Positions 39,280 to 54,200 are shown, counted from the first letter of the stretch. The stretch is DNA of 64,000 nt from Hypomesus transpacificus (GCF_021917145.1 NC_061076.1:518501-582500), one strand, 5' to 3'. The notes: generated by a model not told the origin, from the letters alone. A program made the numbers and translations.

Positions 39280-42200
39280 GTGAGTAGCCTTATCACAACA
39301 ATGTGCCATAATGATACCACTAGATTGCTATCAATTGAAATACATTGCACACGCTTACAGTTGTTGATTTGTATAATATTGATTTCAGTTAAATAATTAG
39401 AAATAATCACACATTATTCAAATGTCATAGTGTTGAAATGTAAGCAAAGCAAAACATCTCTGTAGGTCGTAAGACGTAAATCATGTTTCTGTAGTGCTCT
39501 GGCTCGGTTGCCTTCCGGGATGTCGCATGTCAGTAGCACACAATCTTGCAGAACCAAATATTTGCATTGGGTAATCTTCTGCATGTTGTGACCCATTTGA
39601 AGAATTCAGACTCACAGAATTGTTTCGGTAGTTGGAAATACCACTGAGTTAGTGCTAACAACTTTTTAAACATAATTTAATCTAAAACATTTTAACCATT
39701 GCATTTCAAACATCCCTCAATCTCTGTCAAAACTCAGCCTCTAAACTCTTTGATCCATCAGGGATCAGAGGAGGTGTCTTTACGTGCACTGGAAAGTCTC
39801 ATGACTGAGTTCTTTCACAGTTGCACAACCAATGAGCGCAAGAGAGAAATAGGTGAGTCTTGCACTGGTTGTATGTCGGGTGTGTGTGTAACCACTATCA
39901 ATTTATAATTTACATCATTTTCTCATTCAAAATGTGGAGGAGGTTCTTGTCAGGGGGGGTTCTCACTTGGTGTGCAATTAATGTGCAAATTATTTTAGTA
40001 AATCTTTCATAATAAAGGAGTAATTTGTGTACCTCAGATTTCCAATGATGGACCTCCTTCCTTTCATTCAATGCAGTCACCATGTATAGGTCCAGTGAAG
40101 CCCAATTATTATACACACATACATATCATATCAGCTTGGGAGAAATATCCTTTAGCCTTTTTTCCAGAGTTTTGGACTGGAGGCAGTTGGGTGACCAATC
40201 AAAGCATTGTGAAAACAACAGTACATGTTCAGTAGCTCATCTGCACTGCTTTCAGTTGACACGTACAAGATTAATCAATCCACCACGATTATGTAAAGTA
40301 ACTATTAAAGATAATTTTGTTTCTTGTTCTGGTTGTTTTTTTTTGCAGAGGAGCTGCTGAACAACTTTGCTCAGCAAACAGGAGCCTGGCGCCACTGTTT
40401 GTACTTCCTGTCTAATACGAGTAATGAATATGTAATGATGTACAGCCTCACAGTGTTTGAGGTAAGTTGTACATTCTTCCATGATCTTTGGCCTGTGTAG
40501 GTGTGATGATATTAAAGTAGATATTAACTGGGTTGGTGTTAGATGAACTAGATATTAAGTGGCATATAATATAAATGATGTTAATAGTTAAAAATGACGC
40601 ATAGGCAGAACTCTGGACTGTGAAGCTCTCTGTCCCACAATCCGCAGCAAGGGGGATACAACACACTGCTGTCGTCTTGAAAAAGCTGTTCATTTTATTC
40701 ACAACTTGAAAATCCAAGGATACTAATGTTTTCGACCACGGCTGTTGCTATCCATGGCAAGATTTTAATAACACCTCTAGGTGTTATTAAAATGTATTTG
40801 TTGCATTCTAGGAATTTGAAAAATAAGGATTAATGAGGATGGGTACCAAACTCTTTGCAAGTGATATTTACCTGGTATTTATTTGTCTGCAGTGAATAAA
40901 TAATGCAATGACATACTGCTAATTTCATAACTAACATTTCTTCATTTTGGGCTCAGCTGATGGTGAAATAAATGTGTTACAAACATTATGCTGTCACTGT
41001 TTTTAATGACAAGCCATTTGTTCTGAGAGAGAAATGTAGCATTTGCTGCTTTGACAGTCAGGCCATCCAAGCTAATATTCTTGATGTTATTATTAATGTT
41101 GTTGATACAACATTAATTTACGCATTTAGTAGATGCTTTTATCCAAAGCGACTTCCAAGAGAGAGTTTTACAAAAGTGCATAGGTCACTGATCATAACAA
41201 TGAGATGGCCCCAAACATTGCGGGTAGCCAAACATGTAGCATACATTGTGAAACCAAATAAGTCCCAAAGGGAATAACAATAAGAGCATGAAGTTAGACA
41301 AGTTACAATTAAACAGCAAGAACCTCAAAAGTGCAAGAGTGTACCTGTGGAAAAAGCAAGCAACAATAATATACTTCACAGCGAGTACAATCATTTTAAG
41401 ACAACTAACTAACCAACAAGAGCAACAAGTCCTTCAATAAGAGTCATTGTGTTCCTGGAGGAAACTAACATCCAGGTCCGGCAAATCATTCCTAAGTACT
41501 GTTGTACTCCTAGACAACCTTACCTTATTTTGTTTATTTTCTTGCATGCGTTTAAGTATGATTCCCTATATTTTTATATCAATCTAATGAGACAACTAAC
41601 CCTAACCCAACAAATTCACCTGCCCTGACCACAAACCTTGATTTGGCCATTTAAGTTTAATAGCATTTAATAGCTGACCCCTTATTCTGCCTCTCTACAT
41701 CATTATATAGCTGACTCCTTATTCTGTCTCACTGCATCTTTTTGGGACTACCATTTTTGGGATGTGTTGTTGACCACACATTTAGAACAACCATGTTGAC
41801 AATGAGTTAGCTATAGGACAACCATGTTGACAATCCGAGGATTGTTTGTCTTAGATTGCTAATTAGCTCATTGGACATTGACATCAAGCCTATAGTTTGA
41901 GTAAAATATATTTTGACAACTTAATCTTGAAACAACTTTCCCCAGTCTCCCATATTTGAAATTAATTTAATCATGTTAAATCCATATTATGTGTCTTCTA
42001 AAAAATGTTATAACAACCATTATTTGATTTTCAACCCTCTTCGTAGAACCTGGTGAATAAGATGTGGCTTGGAGTGGTCTCCCAGGACAAAATGGAGATC
42101 CGCAGCTGTCTACCCAAGTTACTGCTAACCCAGCACAAAGCCATGCCATACTTCATACGCAATAAACTCTGCAAAGTTATTGTGGACATTGGTCGCCAGG

Positions 42201-45200
42201 ACTGGCCGATGTTCTATCATGACTTCTTCACAAACACCCTTGAGGTATAATTCTAGTCACAATTGTAATGGTAGTGCATCATACTTTGTTATCTTAATTT
42301 AAACTTGTATCATTTGTTAATTATTATGAACTGGAATGGTTATGTATCAGGGTACAGTAACAGTATCTTCAGAAGCATTAATGTATTTATATTACATTGA
42401 TTGTAAACTAATGTTAAAACCTCTGTGGGCCTCTGTAGTTGATCCAGTCTCCAGTGATGACATCTCTGGGCCTGGTGTTACTGAAGACAACATCTGAGGA
42501 GCTGGCATGCCCTCGGGAAGATCTCAGTGTGGCACGGAAGGACGAGCTTCGCAAACTGCTGCTGGAGCAGATGCCAACAGTGCTCGGTTTGTTGACGGGT
42601 GAGGACGGCTCACTGGTGTTTGGAGGAAGGTGCTGGATTGCAATAGAAGTGTGCGTGTGTCACTTTTACTGGGGAAGCTCTTATAGCATTTTGATTATCA
42701 CTCTTCAAAATGTGTCTCTCACAAAACAGGACTATTTGCAGTGGCTTTGTCATTCTGATTTATAAAATCGCTGACAGCCCAATAGATTTTATTTTTCTTC
42801 TTCCAATTTCAATGCACCTGTCCGACAAGGTGACAGTTTGCATATGACTACTTCCTGGTTAATTTCCTATCAACCCATTCCTATAGGATTGCTTGAGATG
42901 CTCAAAGTCTGTTTAGCCTTTATACTAATACCTGAGCACTTACTTTACTTGCACCAGAGCCGCTGGCACACGTGCAGCGAGCATGCATTTGTCCCACTAC
43001 TTTTCGAAGCCCCACCACTGATAAACATCCCATCAAACATTTCGATACTAATAGTTGTTCTGTGCTTCAGGTATCCTTGAGACAATGTGGGACAAGCACA
43101 GTGTTACAGCTGCCACCCCCCCTCCCTCTCCCACCTCGGGAGAAAATAGTAAGTTGATTTTCATGGGAAACCATTTGACTCCTGAAAGCTGTCACTATTC
43201 AACAAGTCGGCTTTCGGAGAATGTATATGGATCTACATTTTTCGATCTCTGACTTTTGTTACTTCTGGCATGGTATATTTGATGTGATAATTGTTTCAAA
43301 AACCACTGCCATGCCACCATTTAATTGATACATTGAAAACAAAAGTAAATAAGAGAAATTGTGCTTGGTTCCATGGGTATGTATTTTGAATATGATGTGG
43401 CCATGTTAATCACCCCCTGCCCCATCTTGTTGTGTTGTAGCAGAAGTATTGTGCAGTCTACTACAGAGTAACCAGTACTCCAAGCTGCTATGCCAACCCA
43501 TCCCCATGCTTGACCAGGAGAGTGAGCAGCTCTGTTCCCTAGCCCTGGAGTGTCTTGCGCACCTGTTTAGCTGGATTCCACTGTCCACCAGCATCACTCC
43601 AGCCCTGTTGGCATCCATTTTCCACTTTGCACGTTTTGGTTGTGACCTACGGGCAAAGGCCAAGCCTGCCCCCTCCATCTACTCCTCGTCTTCCTCCTCT
43701 AACGGCCTGCTGGACCCAGGCTCCTTGGCACCTCCAGCCAGCGAAGGGGGCCGCCTGTCACAGCTCCCTGCAGGCAGCCACTCTGAGCGGGCCAGGCTCG
43801 GGGTGCTGGCCATGACGTGTGTCAACGAACTGGTGTCAAAGAACTGCGTGCCACTGGACTTTGAGGAGTACCTACTCCGAATGTTTCAACAGACCTTTTT
43901 CCTGCTGCAGAGGCTGACCCGTGAACACAACGCTCACACCGTTAAGAGCAGACTGCAGGAGCTGGATGAGAGGTATGCCTTCGTGTGTGTGTGTGTGGGG
44001 GGTTCTTGTACACTACAGTGGGGGTTTGGTTGTGTCCTTTGGGTAAGAAAGTTGTGTCCTTTGGGTAAGAAGGTTGTTTCTCATTGACATATTTTGAGAT
44101 TTTTGTCTCAATGCTTCTGCAATGCCACAGTGCTAGCAATACTAAGACTCAATGTATCTCCTCATGGTGGATTTTAAAACATTTAAGATTGATTCTTATC
44201 ATGTCTACATTTATGTTGTACAACAGGTTGTTCACCTCTATCTGATAATGTCTGAGTGGCCATAGTATATTGATGATTTACCATGGCTAAACCTTGTCAC
44301 AGTTCTATTAGATGTATTACTGCAAATCCACATGGATTATCAGTAAACATAGTTAGTCATGGACAAAATACAGTTTCATATTTGGCAGGCTTTAATGAAG
44401 CAATAAACTAAAAAAGGTGTGGTGTATCACAAATATAGGATGGTTTGTGCTGCAGTCAAGACCCTCCAAGCAAGATATAAGTTGATATGTAGGGTGCTGC
44501 TATCTATTGATGTGAACGGGAAACAAATAAATGGTCGTGCACAAGTACACCTTCTCCCATACGTACACCTGTTTGTATTGCTTAGGGTAAGGGCTCTTTT
44601 CTAGATACAGTGCTGAAGGAGCAGAAGCTTCCCATGCATCACTTGTGTTTAATTTTATGTCTACTAGTGATGCTTTTAAAGGACAGGTGGTTTGAATGTT
44701 CCTGCTGCATTACCTCCAGCAGAACCCACAGCAGTAACTAAAACCTAGAGCCTACCTCCAGTTCAGAACTACTGAACAATTTCAGACGTTTGGAGTCAGG
44801 TGTTCAACCGTTTTTATTTTAACTCCTGCTAATTTGTAGTCTCAACTCTTTTTCTTTGTTCACAGCTACTTGGAAAGGTTTTCAGATTTTCTGCGCCTTT
44901 TTGTCAGCGTTCACCTCAGGCGGATTGAATCCAATGCTCAGTTTCCTGTTGTGGAGTTCCTTGCCCTGCTGTTCAAGTACACCTTCAACCAGGTATCAGT
45001 CTCCACAAATGACACTTTAAGACCCTGTTTAAATACATGCAGCATTTCTTTAATCTTTTTTTTTTAAAAAGGCTAAACATATCTCAGCTCAGCTACTGTG
45101 CCTGGCAAATTTTAGATCAAAAGTAAATACTAAATACAAATCAAATTCAAGGGAAAATGTCATCTTTTAAAGTAGTTCTGTTTTTGTTCTGAGATCATAA

Positions 45201-48200
45201 ACAAGCTGTTCTCAAAGACTTAGTTGATTTCCTTGTAGAAATGAATAACAATATATATATACATATATATATTAATATATATATTGTTTATTGTTGATAT
45301 TTTATCCTAAATAGAAAAGAATTCTCTATAGTCAAAATTCCAGGCCATTTCAAGGTATTTAACCTTCATGAGAAATTTCAAGTTTTCATTTAGCAGACAC
45401 TTTTATCTAAAGTAACAGAGTGCTGTATTTGAAATGGGACCACTTGATCTACAGTCAGTATATGATTGATGTATTTAAGTGTGCAACATGTTGGCACTGT
45501 ATGCAGCATATATTGGATTCCTGAATAGCTGACTTTACCACAAATTATTGAACAAGCTCATTTCCGATTTTTCATATCTTTGTTTTACAGCCTACCCATG
45601 AAGGTTACTTTGCCTGCTTAGATATATGGAGCATCTTCTTGGATTACTTGACCACTAAAATCAAAAGTAGACTGGCTGACAGAGAGAGTGTATTAAACAG
45701 GTATATACATATGAATTCCCTTGAATGGCATATGTCCAATATGCAACTCTATATGCTTCATATAAATTCTTACATTCATACCCATGTCATATCACTTTGG
45801 TATTCTGGTCACCTGTCTGTCTGGACAGGTATAAGGATGCTTTGGTGCTGTTATTGAGGGAGGTTCTGAACCGTATCCAGTTTCGATACAACCAGGCCCA
45901 GTTTGAAGAATTGGATGATGAGATCTTGGATGATGATGTAAGAGAAATGACAAATCAAACACCTGACAAATCAAATAAGTTTAGAATCTGGAGACGACAA
46001 AGTGGCAATGACACTTCTACACACACTATGATAAAAGTGCTCAATTCAGGAAATGTTTCTGTAACCACAGCAACAGACAGAGTGGCAGCGGTACCTGCGT
46101 CAAAGTCTTGAGGTGGTTGCCAAGGTGATGGAGCTGCTCCCCTCCCATGCCTTTTCCACCTTGGTAAGTGGATGTTGTTTTGATGTCAGTCTTGAAGTTC
46201 TCCTCTGTCAGCAACGTATACGTTTTATGTATACGTTTCCATAATAATGGTCTATATTTGACTTAGTATGAACTTTTATTTTGGGCAGTACATTTCAGAG
46301 TTGATGATTTGGAAGCACAAGCTTGAAAGGAGTTTTTACCCTCTGAAACATGTTTCTTGTGCTTACTAGGGATGGACAAGAGTCTTTCAATATTCAAGTG
46401 TTATTGTTTGATTGAATAATTGTCATAGAGCTGTGAGGAAATAATTGGCTACAATTTTTATAGCTATAGATTTCTTAAATTTAAAGTATTTATAAGCTAT
46501 ATTTAAGACAATTTTCAAATACAAACTAAGTCTAAATAAAGAATCTTAGTGCAGTCATTATGTTTGTGCACTGACAAAACATTTACAAGGACCAGTAATG
46601 CATAGTCAAAGTGTTTCTCAACCCTGTCCTGCATGGGTTAGATCAGTGGTTCTAACCCTGGTCCTCCAGTACCCCCACTGTCCTGCATGGGTTAGATCAG
46701 TGGTTCTAACCCTGGTCCTCCAGTACCCCCACTGTCCTGCATGTTTTAGATCAGTGGTTCTAACCCTGGTCCTCCAGTACCCCCACTGTCCTGCATGTTT
46801 TAGATCAGTGGTTCTAACCCTGGTCCTCCAGTACCCCCACTGTCCTGCATGTTTTAGATCAGTGGTTCTAACCCTGGTACTCCAGTACCCCCACTATCCT
46901 GCATGTTTTAGATCAGTGGTTCTAACAATGGTCCTCAGGGACCCCCGTCCTAAATGTTTTAGATGTTTCCCTGCTCCAACACGCTTGATTCAAATGAATG
47001 GGTCGTTATCTAGTTATGCAGAAGCCTGCTAACGACAATTCATTTGAATCAGGTGTGTTGGAACAGGGAAACATCTAAAACATGCAGGACAGGGGTTACT
47101 TGAGGACCAGGCTTGAGAACCACTGGTCTATCAGACTTAGTAAGAACTTATCCATTTTTGACAGCTGTGAGCTTATTTCAGTTGTCTCATACAAGGCAAT
47201 ACTAATTTAGTTGGTTAGAGTAGCAAGTGTGCAGCATCTATTTATTTAGCATTTCCGTTCATTCAGAATTCCAATCAAGGTAAGACTATGAAGAAGCAAA
47301 ATGCTGCTTTAAAGTGTGATATATAAAACCAAATTGTGCTACGGTGGAAATGTTATCTATTGGATTTTGAAATGTTAGTTGGATGTCCAGGATGCCGTGT
47401 CGTGTACACTGCCAAGATATCTCTGGTCAGAACTTATATTATCAATTAGCTGTTTTTAAGGCCTTTTCTCAGAGTTGTTTTTATATTAGCCGTGGTATAG
47501 CATATCTCTAGTTAAGCACTAGCTAGGGCAGAAACTATAAAATATCTAAATGTGTCAAGAATAAGATCATTCATATTATTAACCAATTCAAAAATGTCTC
47601 AAACAATAATGTGCAGTTGACAGCAGGCTGTTTTCTAACTTCTGTTGAAGTTGCAACACAAATGTGTGTTGTGTTCCTACTAGACTGTTTTTTGATTCCC
47701 TCACAACTTTGAAGGAATTTTATGAACATTTGAAAATTTCAATTTTTTTGTTGCTCAAACTGACTTGTGGATTACGTTGAAACGCATTGTGCCTTAAGGG
47801 TATTCTGAGGCAACGGTGTAAAGCAGGTTTTGTTAACGGGACTTACTTTTTGTAAAACAGGATTTAATATTAGAAGAAAGTAGGAATGAGTACTTGAGCA
47901 GTGACATTTTTTTATGGCAATCCCTCCTACTTTGTAGTATCTGCAACTATTGCCACTGCCCTCTTTCCCTAATTCCCACTTATTATAAGAAAACTAACCA
48001 GTCTCTCTCCTCCCACCTAGTTTCCTGTTCTTCAAGAGAATTTGGATGTGTATCTGGGTTTACAGCAGTTCATCATCACCTCAGGCACAAGTTCGTTTTT
48101 TACAACATTATTTCTAATTTAGCTGACTTTGGTTGTTCAGACCGTAGTCAGACTGTACTACCATGTTCAGAGATGTCAACAACACCATGAGTAAACTTAT

Positions 48201-51200
48201 GTCTCGCTGCAGGTCGGAGGTTGAACATCACAGCGGAGAATGATTGTCGCAGGCTTCACTGTTCCCTCAGGGATCTCAGTTCCCTTCTCCAGGCAGTTGG
48301 GCGCCTAGCAGAGTATTTTATTGGAGATGTGTTTGCAGCACGTTTCAGTGATGCCCTGGCTGTGGTGGAGAGGTCAGAGAGTGCTCTTGTATTCTTTAAC
48401 ACTCATCAGGGTTGAATCCCTGATGAATCCTTAAATTCATAGAGTTTAATTCCAGAATTGTATATATAAAAAAAACTAAATAATATTCACTTATTGGCAG
48501 CCTATATATGTGGAAGTACCAGCTTATTTAGATTGGTTGGCACCATTTGGGACATCAACTCTAATAATCAATACATTTACCTCATAAAAATGTTACACAA
48601 CATTGCCATTTGTATATGCATATAACATTAATACATATAGAACTTTTTCTTGACTTAGGTTGGCGGAGGTAACATGCTATGGCTCTCAGATCAGCCTGTA
48701 CGACCTAGAGACTGCTGTTCCCTCCGTGCTCAAGCCAGACCTAATCGATGTGTGAGTGTCAACAATTCAGTTATGTGGCTTTTGTTCATCGAGTTCTTTT
48801 ATTTTTCTGTTGGTCTCTTATACTTTCATTTTTCATTTTTTAATGTCAAGTATATTTTTATGGTATTGATTGACAGTAATATACTTTTGTCATATCTGTT
48901 CTCATGAGTCATGAAGGGAAACAAAACTCTATCTTCAAGTCTTTAAAAAAATGTTTTATTGCCAGTTCACCACGTCTTATCTTTTGATGCTTGTATGGAT
49001 GTGTGTTCTAGCCATGCCCAGTCCTTGGCTGCATTGCAGGCCTATTCCCATTGGCTGGCTCAGTTCTACAGTGAGGTTCAAAGGCAAAACCAGAGCAGAT
49101 TCATAAACCTCATCACCTCCATTGTGAATGCCAGCAGTCCACTCATCACAGCCAAGGTAGTATCACCAGCACTCTCATATAAATGGACACCACACAAGTA
49201 TTTGGACTGTGGAACATTTGTTGCTCTGTGCTCCTCCACAGGGTTTGGAGGTGTTTAATTTCTATGAACTTAAAGTGCAAACTACAAACTGTCAAAAGTT
49301 GCCAAAGAGTTTAGCAAATAATTTAAAAGAACCGCAAATACAGATCAGTGGTGTGATGAACAAATAGTGTAAAATGTAACTGCAGCAGATAATTAGGGAC
49401 AAGAAGTGCACAGTTCTTAGTGGTTAGTGCCAAGGAACGGTGCAACAATCTCAACTACAATACTGCATAACTCTCCATGTAAGACAACAACACACAGATC
49501 CTAGACAGATCAGAGCAGTGTGATTGTAGACTTCAGGATCCAGGGGGGGGGGGGGGGTGAGGCCAATCTGAGGCCAATCTGAGGCCAATCTGAGGCCAAT
49601 CTGAGGCCAATCTGAGGCCAATCTGAGGCCAATCTGTTTACGTGGGTGGGAGGACATGTCTGAAGACAGGCCTGCCAGACATTCCTGGGAGGCTGAGTGA
49701 GCAAAGGAGAAGCAGTTGTGTATCATCAAAGTAATCATGGTAGGAGAAGTCATGTGACTGAATCACCTGGCCAGTTGATCTAGAGAAGGCCCCAGCACAC
49801 ATTTCTGTGGCTTCTTGTAGTGATGGGGTGATCTGCTCCAGTAGACAGGACCTACCAGTCCTGAACCACAGGGAGAACCCTAACCCTAACCTACCAGTCA
49901 AATCATATTTGAATAATAAAGTATTTGTGTTTAAATTATTATAATTGTTGTCTAAAATATTTTTTGCCCCTTCTGTCACAGGTACCTGAAAAGTTACTGC
50001 TGTCGGCCTGCCACCTCCTGGTTTCCATGGCCACCACTGTGCGGCCTGTGTTCTTGGCAACATTGCCAGCTGTCCAGAACATCTTCAGCCTCATCACAGA
50101 GAGCCAGACACACAGGCTGCACCCAGAGGTCAGGGACTGAGATTCATTTACAACTGCATTTGAATAATTTAGCGGATAAGGCACTGTAGAAGTAGGGCAT
50201 ATTGAAAGTACAGAGCAATATCACAATATCAGAAGTGCATGGTTCTGGCAACAGTATTTCAGTTGTTAAAGGCAAGAAGCGGTCTGTGTGTTACCAGCTA
50301 CCAGACACAGTGTAATGTGACCACATCTTAGCTACCAGACACTGTGTAAAGTAACATATCAGCTACCAGACACAGTGTCAAGTCTACCAGGCACAGTGTA
50401 AAGTAACATCTCAGCTACCAAGCACAGTGTAAAGTAACATCTCAGCTACCAAGCACAGTGTAAAGTAACATCTCAGCTACCAGAACAGTCTAAAGTAACA
50501 TCTCAGCTACCAGGCTCAGTGTAAAGTAAGATCTCAGCTACCAGGCACAGTGTAAAGTAACATCTCAGCTACCAGGCACAGTGTAAAGTAACATCTCAGC
50601 TACCAGAACAGTCTAAAGTAACATCTCAGCTACCAGGCTCAGTGTAAAGTGACCACATCTCAGCTACCAGGCACAGTGTAAAGTAACCACATCTCAACAG
50701 TAGTGCAACAATAACATCAACAACAAATCTCACATAGTACAGATCAACAAAAACACCATCATAGTTCAAGGGCAACATTGTAAACAATTGTGGGTGCGGT
50801 CTGTTATGACACTGCTACAGCATGTAGAAAAGGACAGTTTTGTGCACAAAGAAGTAACATAGGGCTTGGTGCAGGTCTGAGTGCCTGTCCAGTATCTTGG
50901 AAAATACTGACAGGTACGCTTTTTTCAAGTAAAAAATTTAAATTGGGCACACACAAAGCTTTGAGGTTCTGGAAAGGTTTGTCACTGCAGCTGGTGAACT
51001 GATACTAATTAGGGCATTGTCTTAAACTTGTTATTCAAAAATTACCGGAATACATGATGGTAAACTATGTGTGTGTTTCCTACACAGGCTCACATGTTGG
51101 TGTGTAGGGCCCTGTCCAACATGCTGCTTCTTCCTTGGCCTAACCTTCCAGAGAGTGACCAGCAGTGGCACACACGGTCCAGTAGCCATGCCAACATGTT

Positions 51201-54200
51201 AGCTGCCCTGACACGCCACTACCGCTTGCTGAGGGGCACTGCCAACCTGCCACCACGACTCGGCCTGGATGACAGTCAGTCTTTCCTTCCTTTATTTTGT
51301 TCTACCTTTTAATCTGCCAACTTACCTTCCTTCCTTCTTTTCTTTCTATCCTCAAAATGTCAAAATCTATTTACAGTGAAAGCAGTACTACACCAGACCC
51401 TGCCTGTGTTGAGGGACATTGTGAACAGCATTTCAGGCGAATCAACCAAATCTCGTCAGATCTGCTATCAGTCTCTCCAGGAATCTGTGCAAGTTTCCCT
51501 GGCTCTGTTTCCTGTGATCATTGAGCACCCAGGTAAGAAGGGGAACATAATCACACTTAATTACAAATTTATGAATGAGCATAATAGAAACAACTGCCGT
51601 GGGATCTTATTTCTTACAATACACTGCTGTACATAGAAAATAAAAATGATCAAACCCAAGAAAAAGTGTTTTGACGTTGTGCTTACACTTGGTATGGGAG
51701 GCATTAAGATAACCCAGGGTGCAGTTTCTGTTATTTCAGAATGCTTACTTACAAAGTAATCCAAAAGTGTATTAGGAGTATGTACTAATTCAATGTTAAG
51801 GATTTGCTAAATGTTCACATCCTTGCAATGAAGAATGGTTTTTGTGAGTATATTGCCACATTTAGTTCTACTCAAAAGGTAATGCTCACTGTGTTCTTCT
51901 TTTGTGCCTAGATGTGACAGATGCGATGTTGAGCTTCTTCCTGACACTGTTTCAAGGACTGCGTGTGCAGATGGGGGTTCCTTTCACAGGACAAGTCATC
52001 CATACTTTCCTCAGCATGTTCACAAGGTGGACTACATATGCAAATTGTACTTTTCATTGAGATGTATTACCAATATGGGTGTAACGCTACACAGAAGTCA
52101 CGGTATTTACAGCGGTTTTGGGGTCATGGTTTGATTGAATCCACCTGTTTCAAGGCATTTCTTTTTGGATGAAATTCTGGCTAACTAGCAGTAAGACAAT
52201 ATAAAGTGTGTGGTTTCAGTAGAGTTGCAGTGAATTTGATCTACATGTTAATGAATAAACGTGCTTACATTCAATCTCTTGACAACGCACGAAAAACGTC
52301 GTTGTCCAGGTGGTCCCATAGAACAGCGCTACGTTTCAGAACTGGGCTGTTTTCATGCCCTTTGTGCAGTGGGAAAATAGAAAATATATATATCACTGTA
52401 AAACATGTACTGGATCAGATAGCTAACAAGCTTAGAATATTAGGTCTTCCTCCTTTTCCTGTTTTCGCTCTATCTAGCTAGCTTGCCTTGAACATTTTAG
52501 AATCTCGCAGCACTAAAATACGGACAGATGAGGAGCGTATTCGCTCATTTCATCTGATCGACCTCCTCCGTTTCAATTAAATATAAATGTCTGTGACTGA
52601 CTGAAGATGTATTCTTCGTCTGACTGCATGCACCAAACTGTGACGTCCATACTGTGAATTTGCGCTACCAATACATGTACCGTTACACCCCTAATTGCCG
52701 AGTAGCCTTTGTATAATTGGTCTTTAAAGTGCAGAATGGTTGTTACACCTATATTCCTAAATGATGCCCCCGTGTTTTTAGGGTTTATGTAAAAATTGAT
52801 TACGCTGTTTTGCATTTAGGGAAGATGCCATGGTTTAATTTGTTACAATTCCATTTCAATACATTCTCTGGACAAGGTGCTGAAAAACATTCCCCAACTC
52901 GTAATTTATTTATCACCTAAGGATTCAGATTATCGTATGGAAATGTACCTATTCGGTTACATTATCTGTTCCTTATAACAATTTAGATTTTTATTATACA
53001 AAAGATTCAAGATTCAAATAGCTTTATTGTCTAAAATGTTGCCATGTTAGAAAATGTTCTTTGGAATGTGTCGTTGCTGTGTGTAGCTGTTTCAGTGGGA
53101 ATAGTATCAAATGTGTTCATGCTTCAGTGATCCTACCAGGAAGCTGTCCTAGTAGCAAGCTCTACACTGTAGCTATGTCTGTGTGTTGCAGAGAGCAGCT
53201 GGCTGCCAGTATATTGCAGGAAGGTAGTGCTGGATGCAGAGTGGTGGAGAAGTTTCTGAAGATCCTCCAGGTGGTGGTGCAGGAGCCTGGACAGGCCTTC
53301 AAACCATTCCTTCCAAACATCCTCTCACTGTGCATGGACCAGGTCTATCCCATCGTAGCAGAGGTTAGAGGAAAGCCCACAGTAACAAAACCCTCAACAC
53401 AGGGTTAGGGTTAGCACAAGTAGAGTTAGGGTTAGCAAAAATAATAACACTTAAGTGCTACACATGTGGGAAATGTGTTCAGGTAATCCAAGCAGGAATA
53501 CCTTCCTTTTTAAATAATGTCACTCCCATGCTCATAGTTGGATCTTCATACTGCATGCACATGCACACAGACTGACTGTGCCCTCTATACTCATTATTCA
53601 GCGCTCCTCCCCGGATGTGAAGGCAGAGATGTTCGAGCTGCTTTACCAGGTTCTTCACCAGAACTGGAGGTACTTCTTCAAAACCTCGGTCCTGGCAAGT
53701 GTTCAGAGAGGAGTGGCAGAGGAAGCCATGGAGAATCAAGCCCAGTTCATTGCTGCTATGCAGGTGTGTGCTTGCGTATTGATTTGTATTTGAGTGGACA
53801 TGTTAATTTCTTATCATATTTTTTTCTCTGTTCAATAACATTGTAAATTACAAACTCTTGTGCCTCCTTACTGCTGTTTGATCAGCATATCATTATAATT
53901 ATGAATATTGTTTTGTGTTGTTTTTTTTTACATAAATGAACACTTATCCATATCGTTTTCATGTTACATAATGCTACAATGGTGATGCAAACCAAATATC
54001 TATAAGAATATATACATTTTCGGGGGAGGAAAAACAGCAGAGTGGGGCAAAATGTTATAGCAGCCTAAAGTATATTTTTCTTAATTGTGCTTTAAGTTTC
54101 CTGATTTGAGTATGATGTGTCTTAAGGCTTTTGGACAGTCATTCCTGCAACCTGACATCCACATCTTCAAACAGAATCTCTCCCATCTGGAATCACTCAA

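Noticed and set aside
46598..47032. 144-codon repetitive frame
   Set aside because: It is the amplified MITE arm inside xpo6 intron 11.
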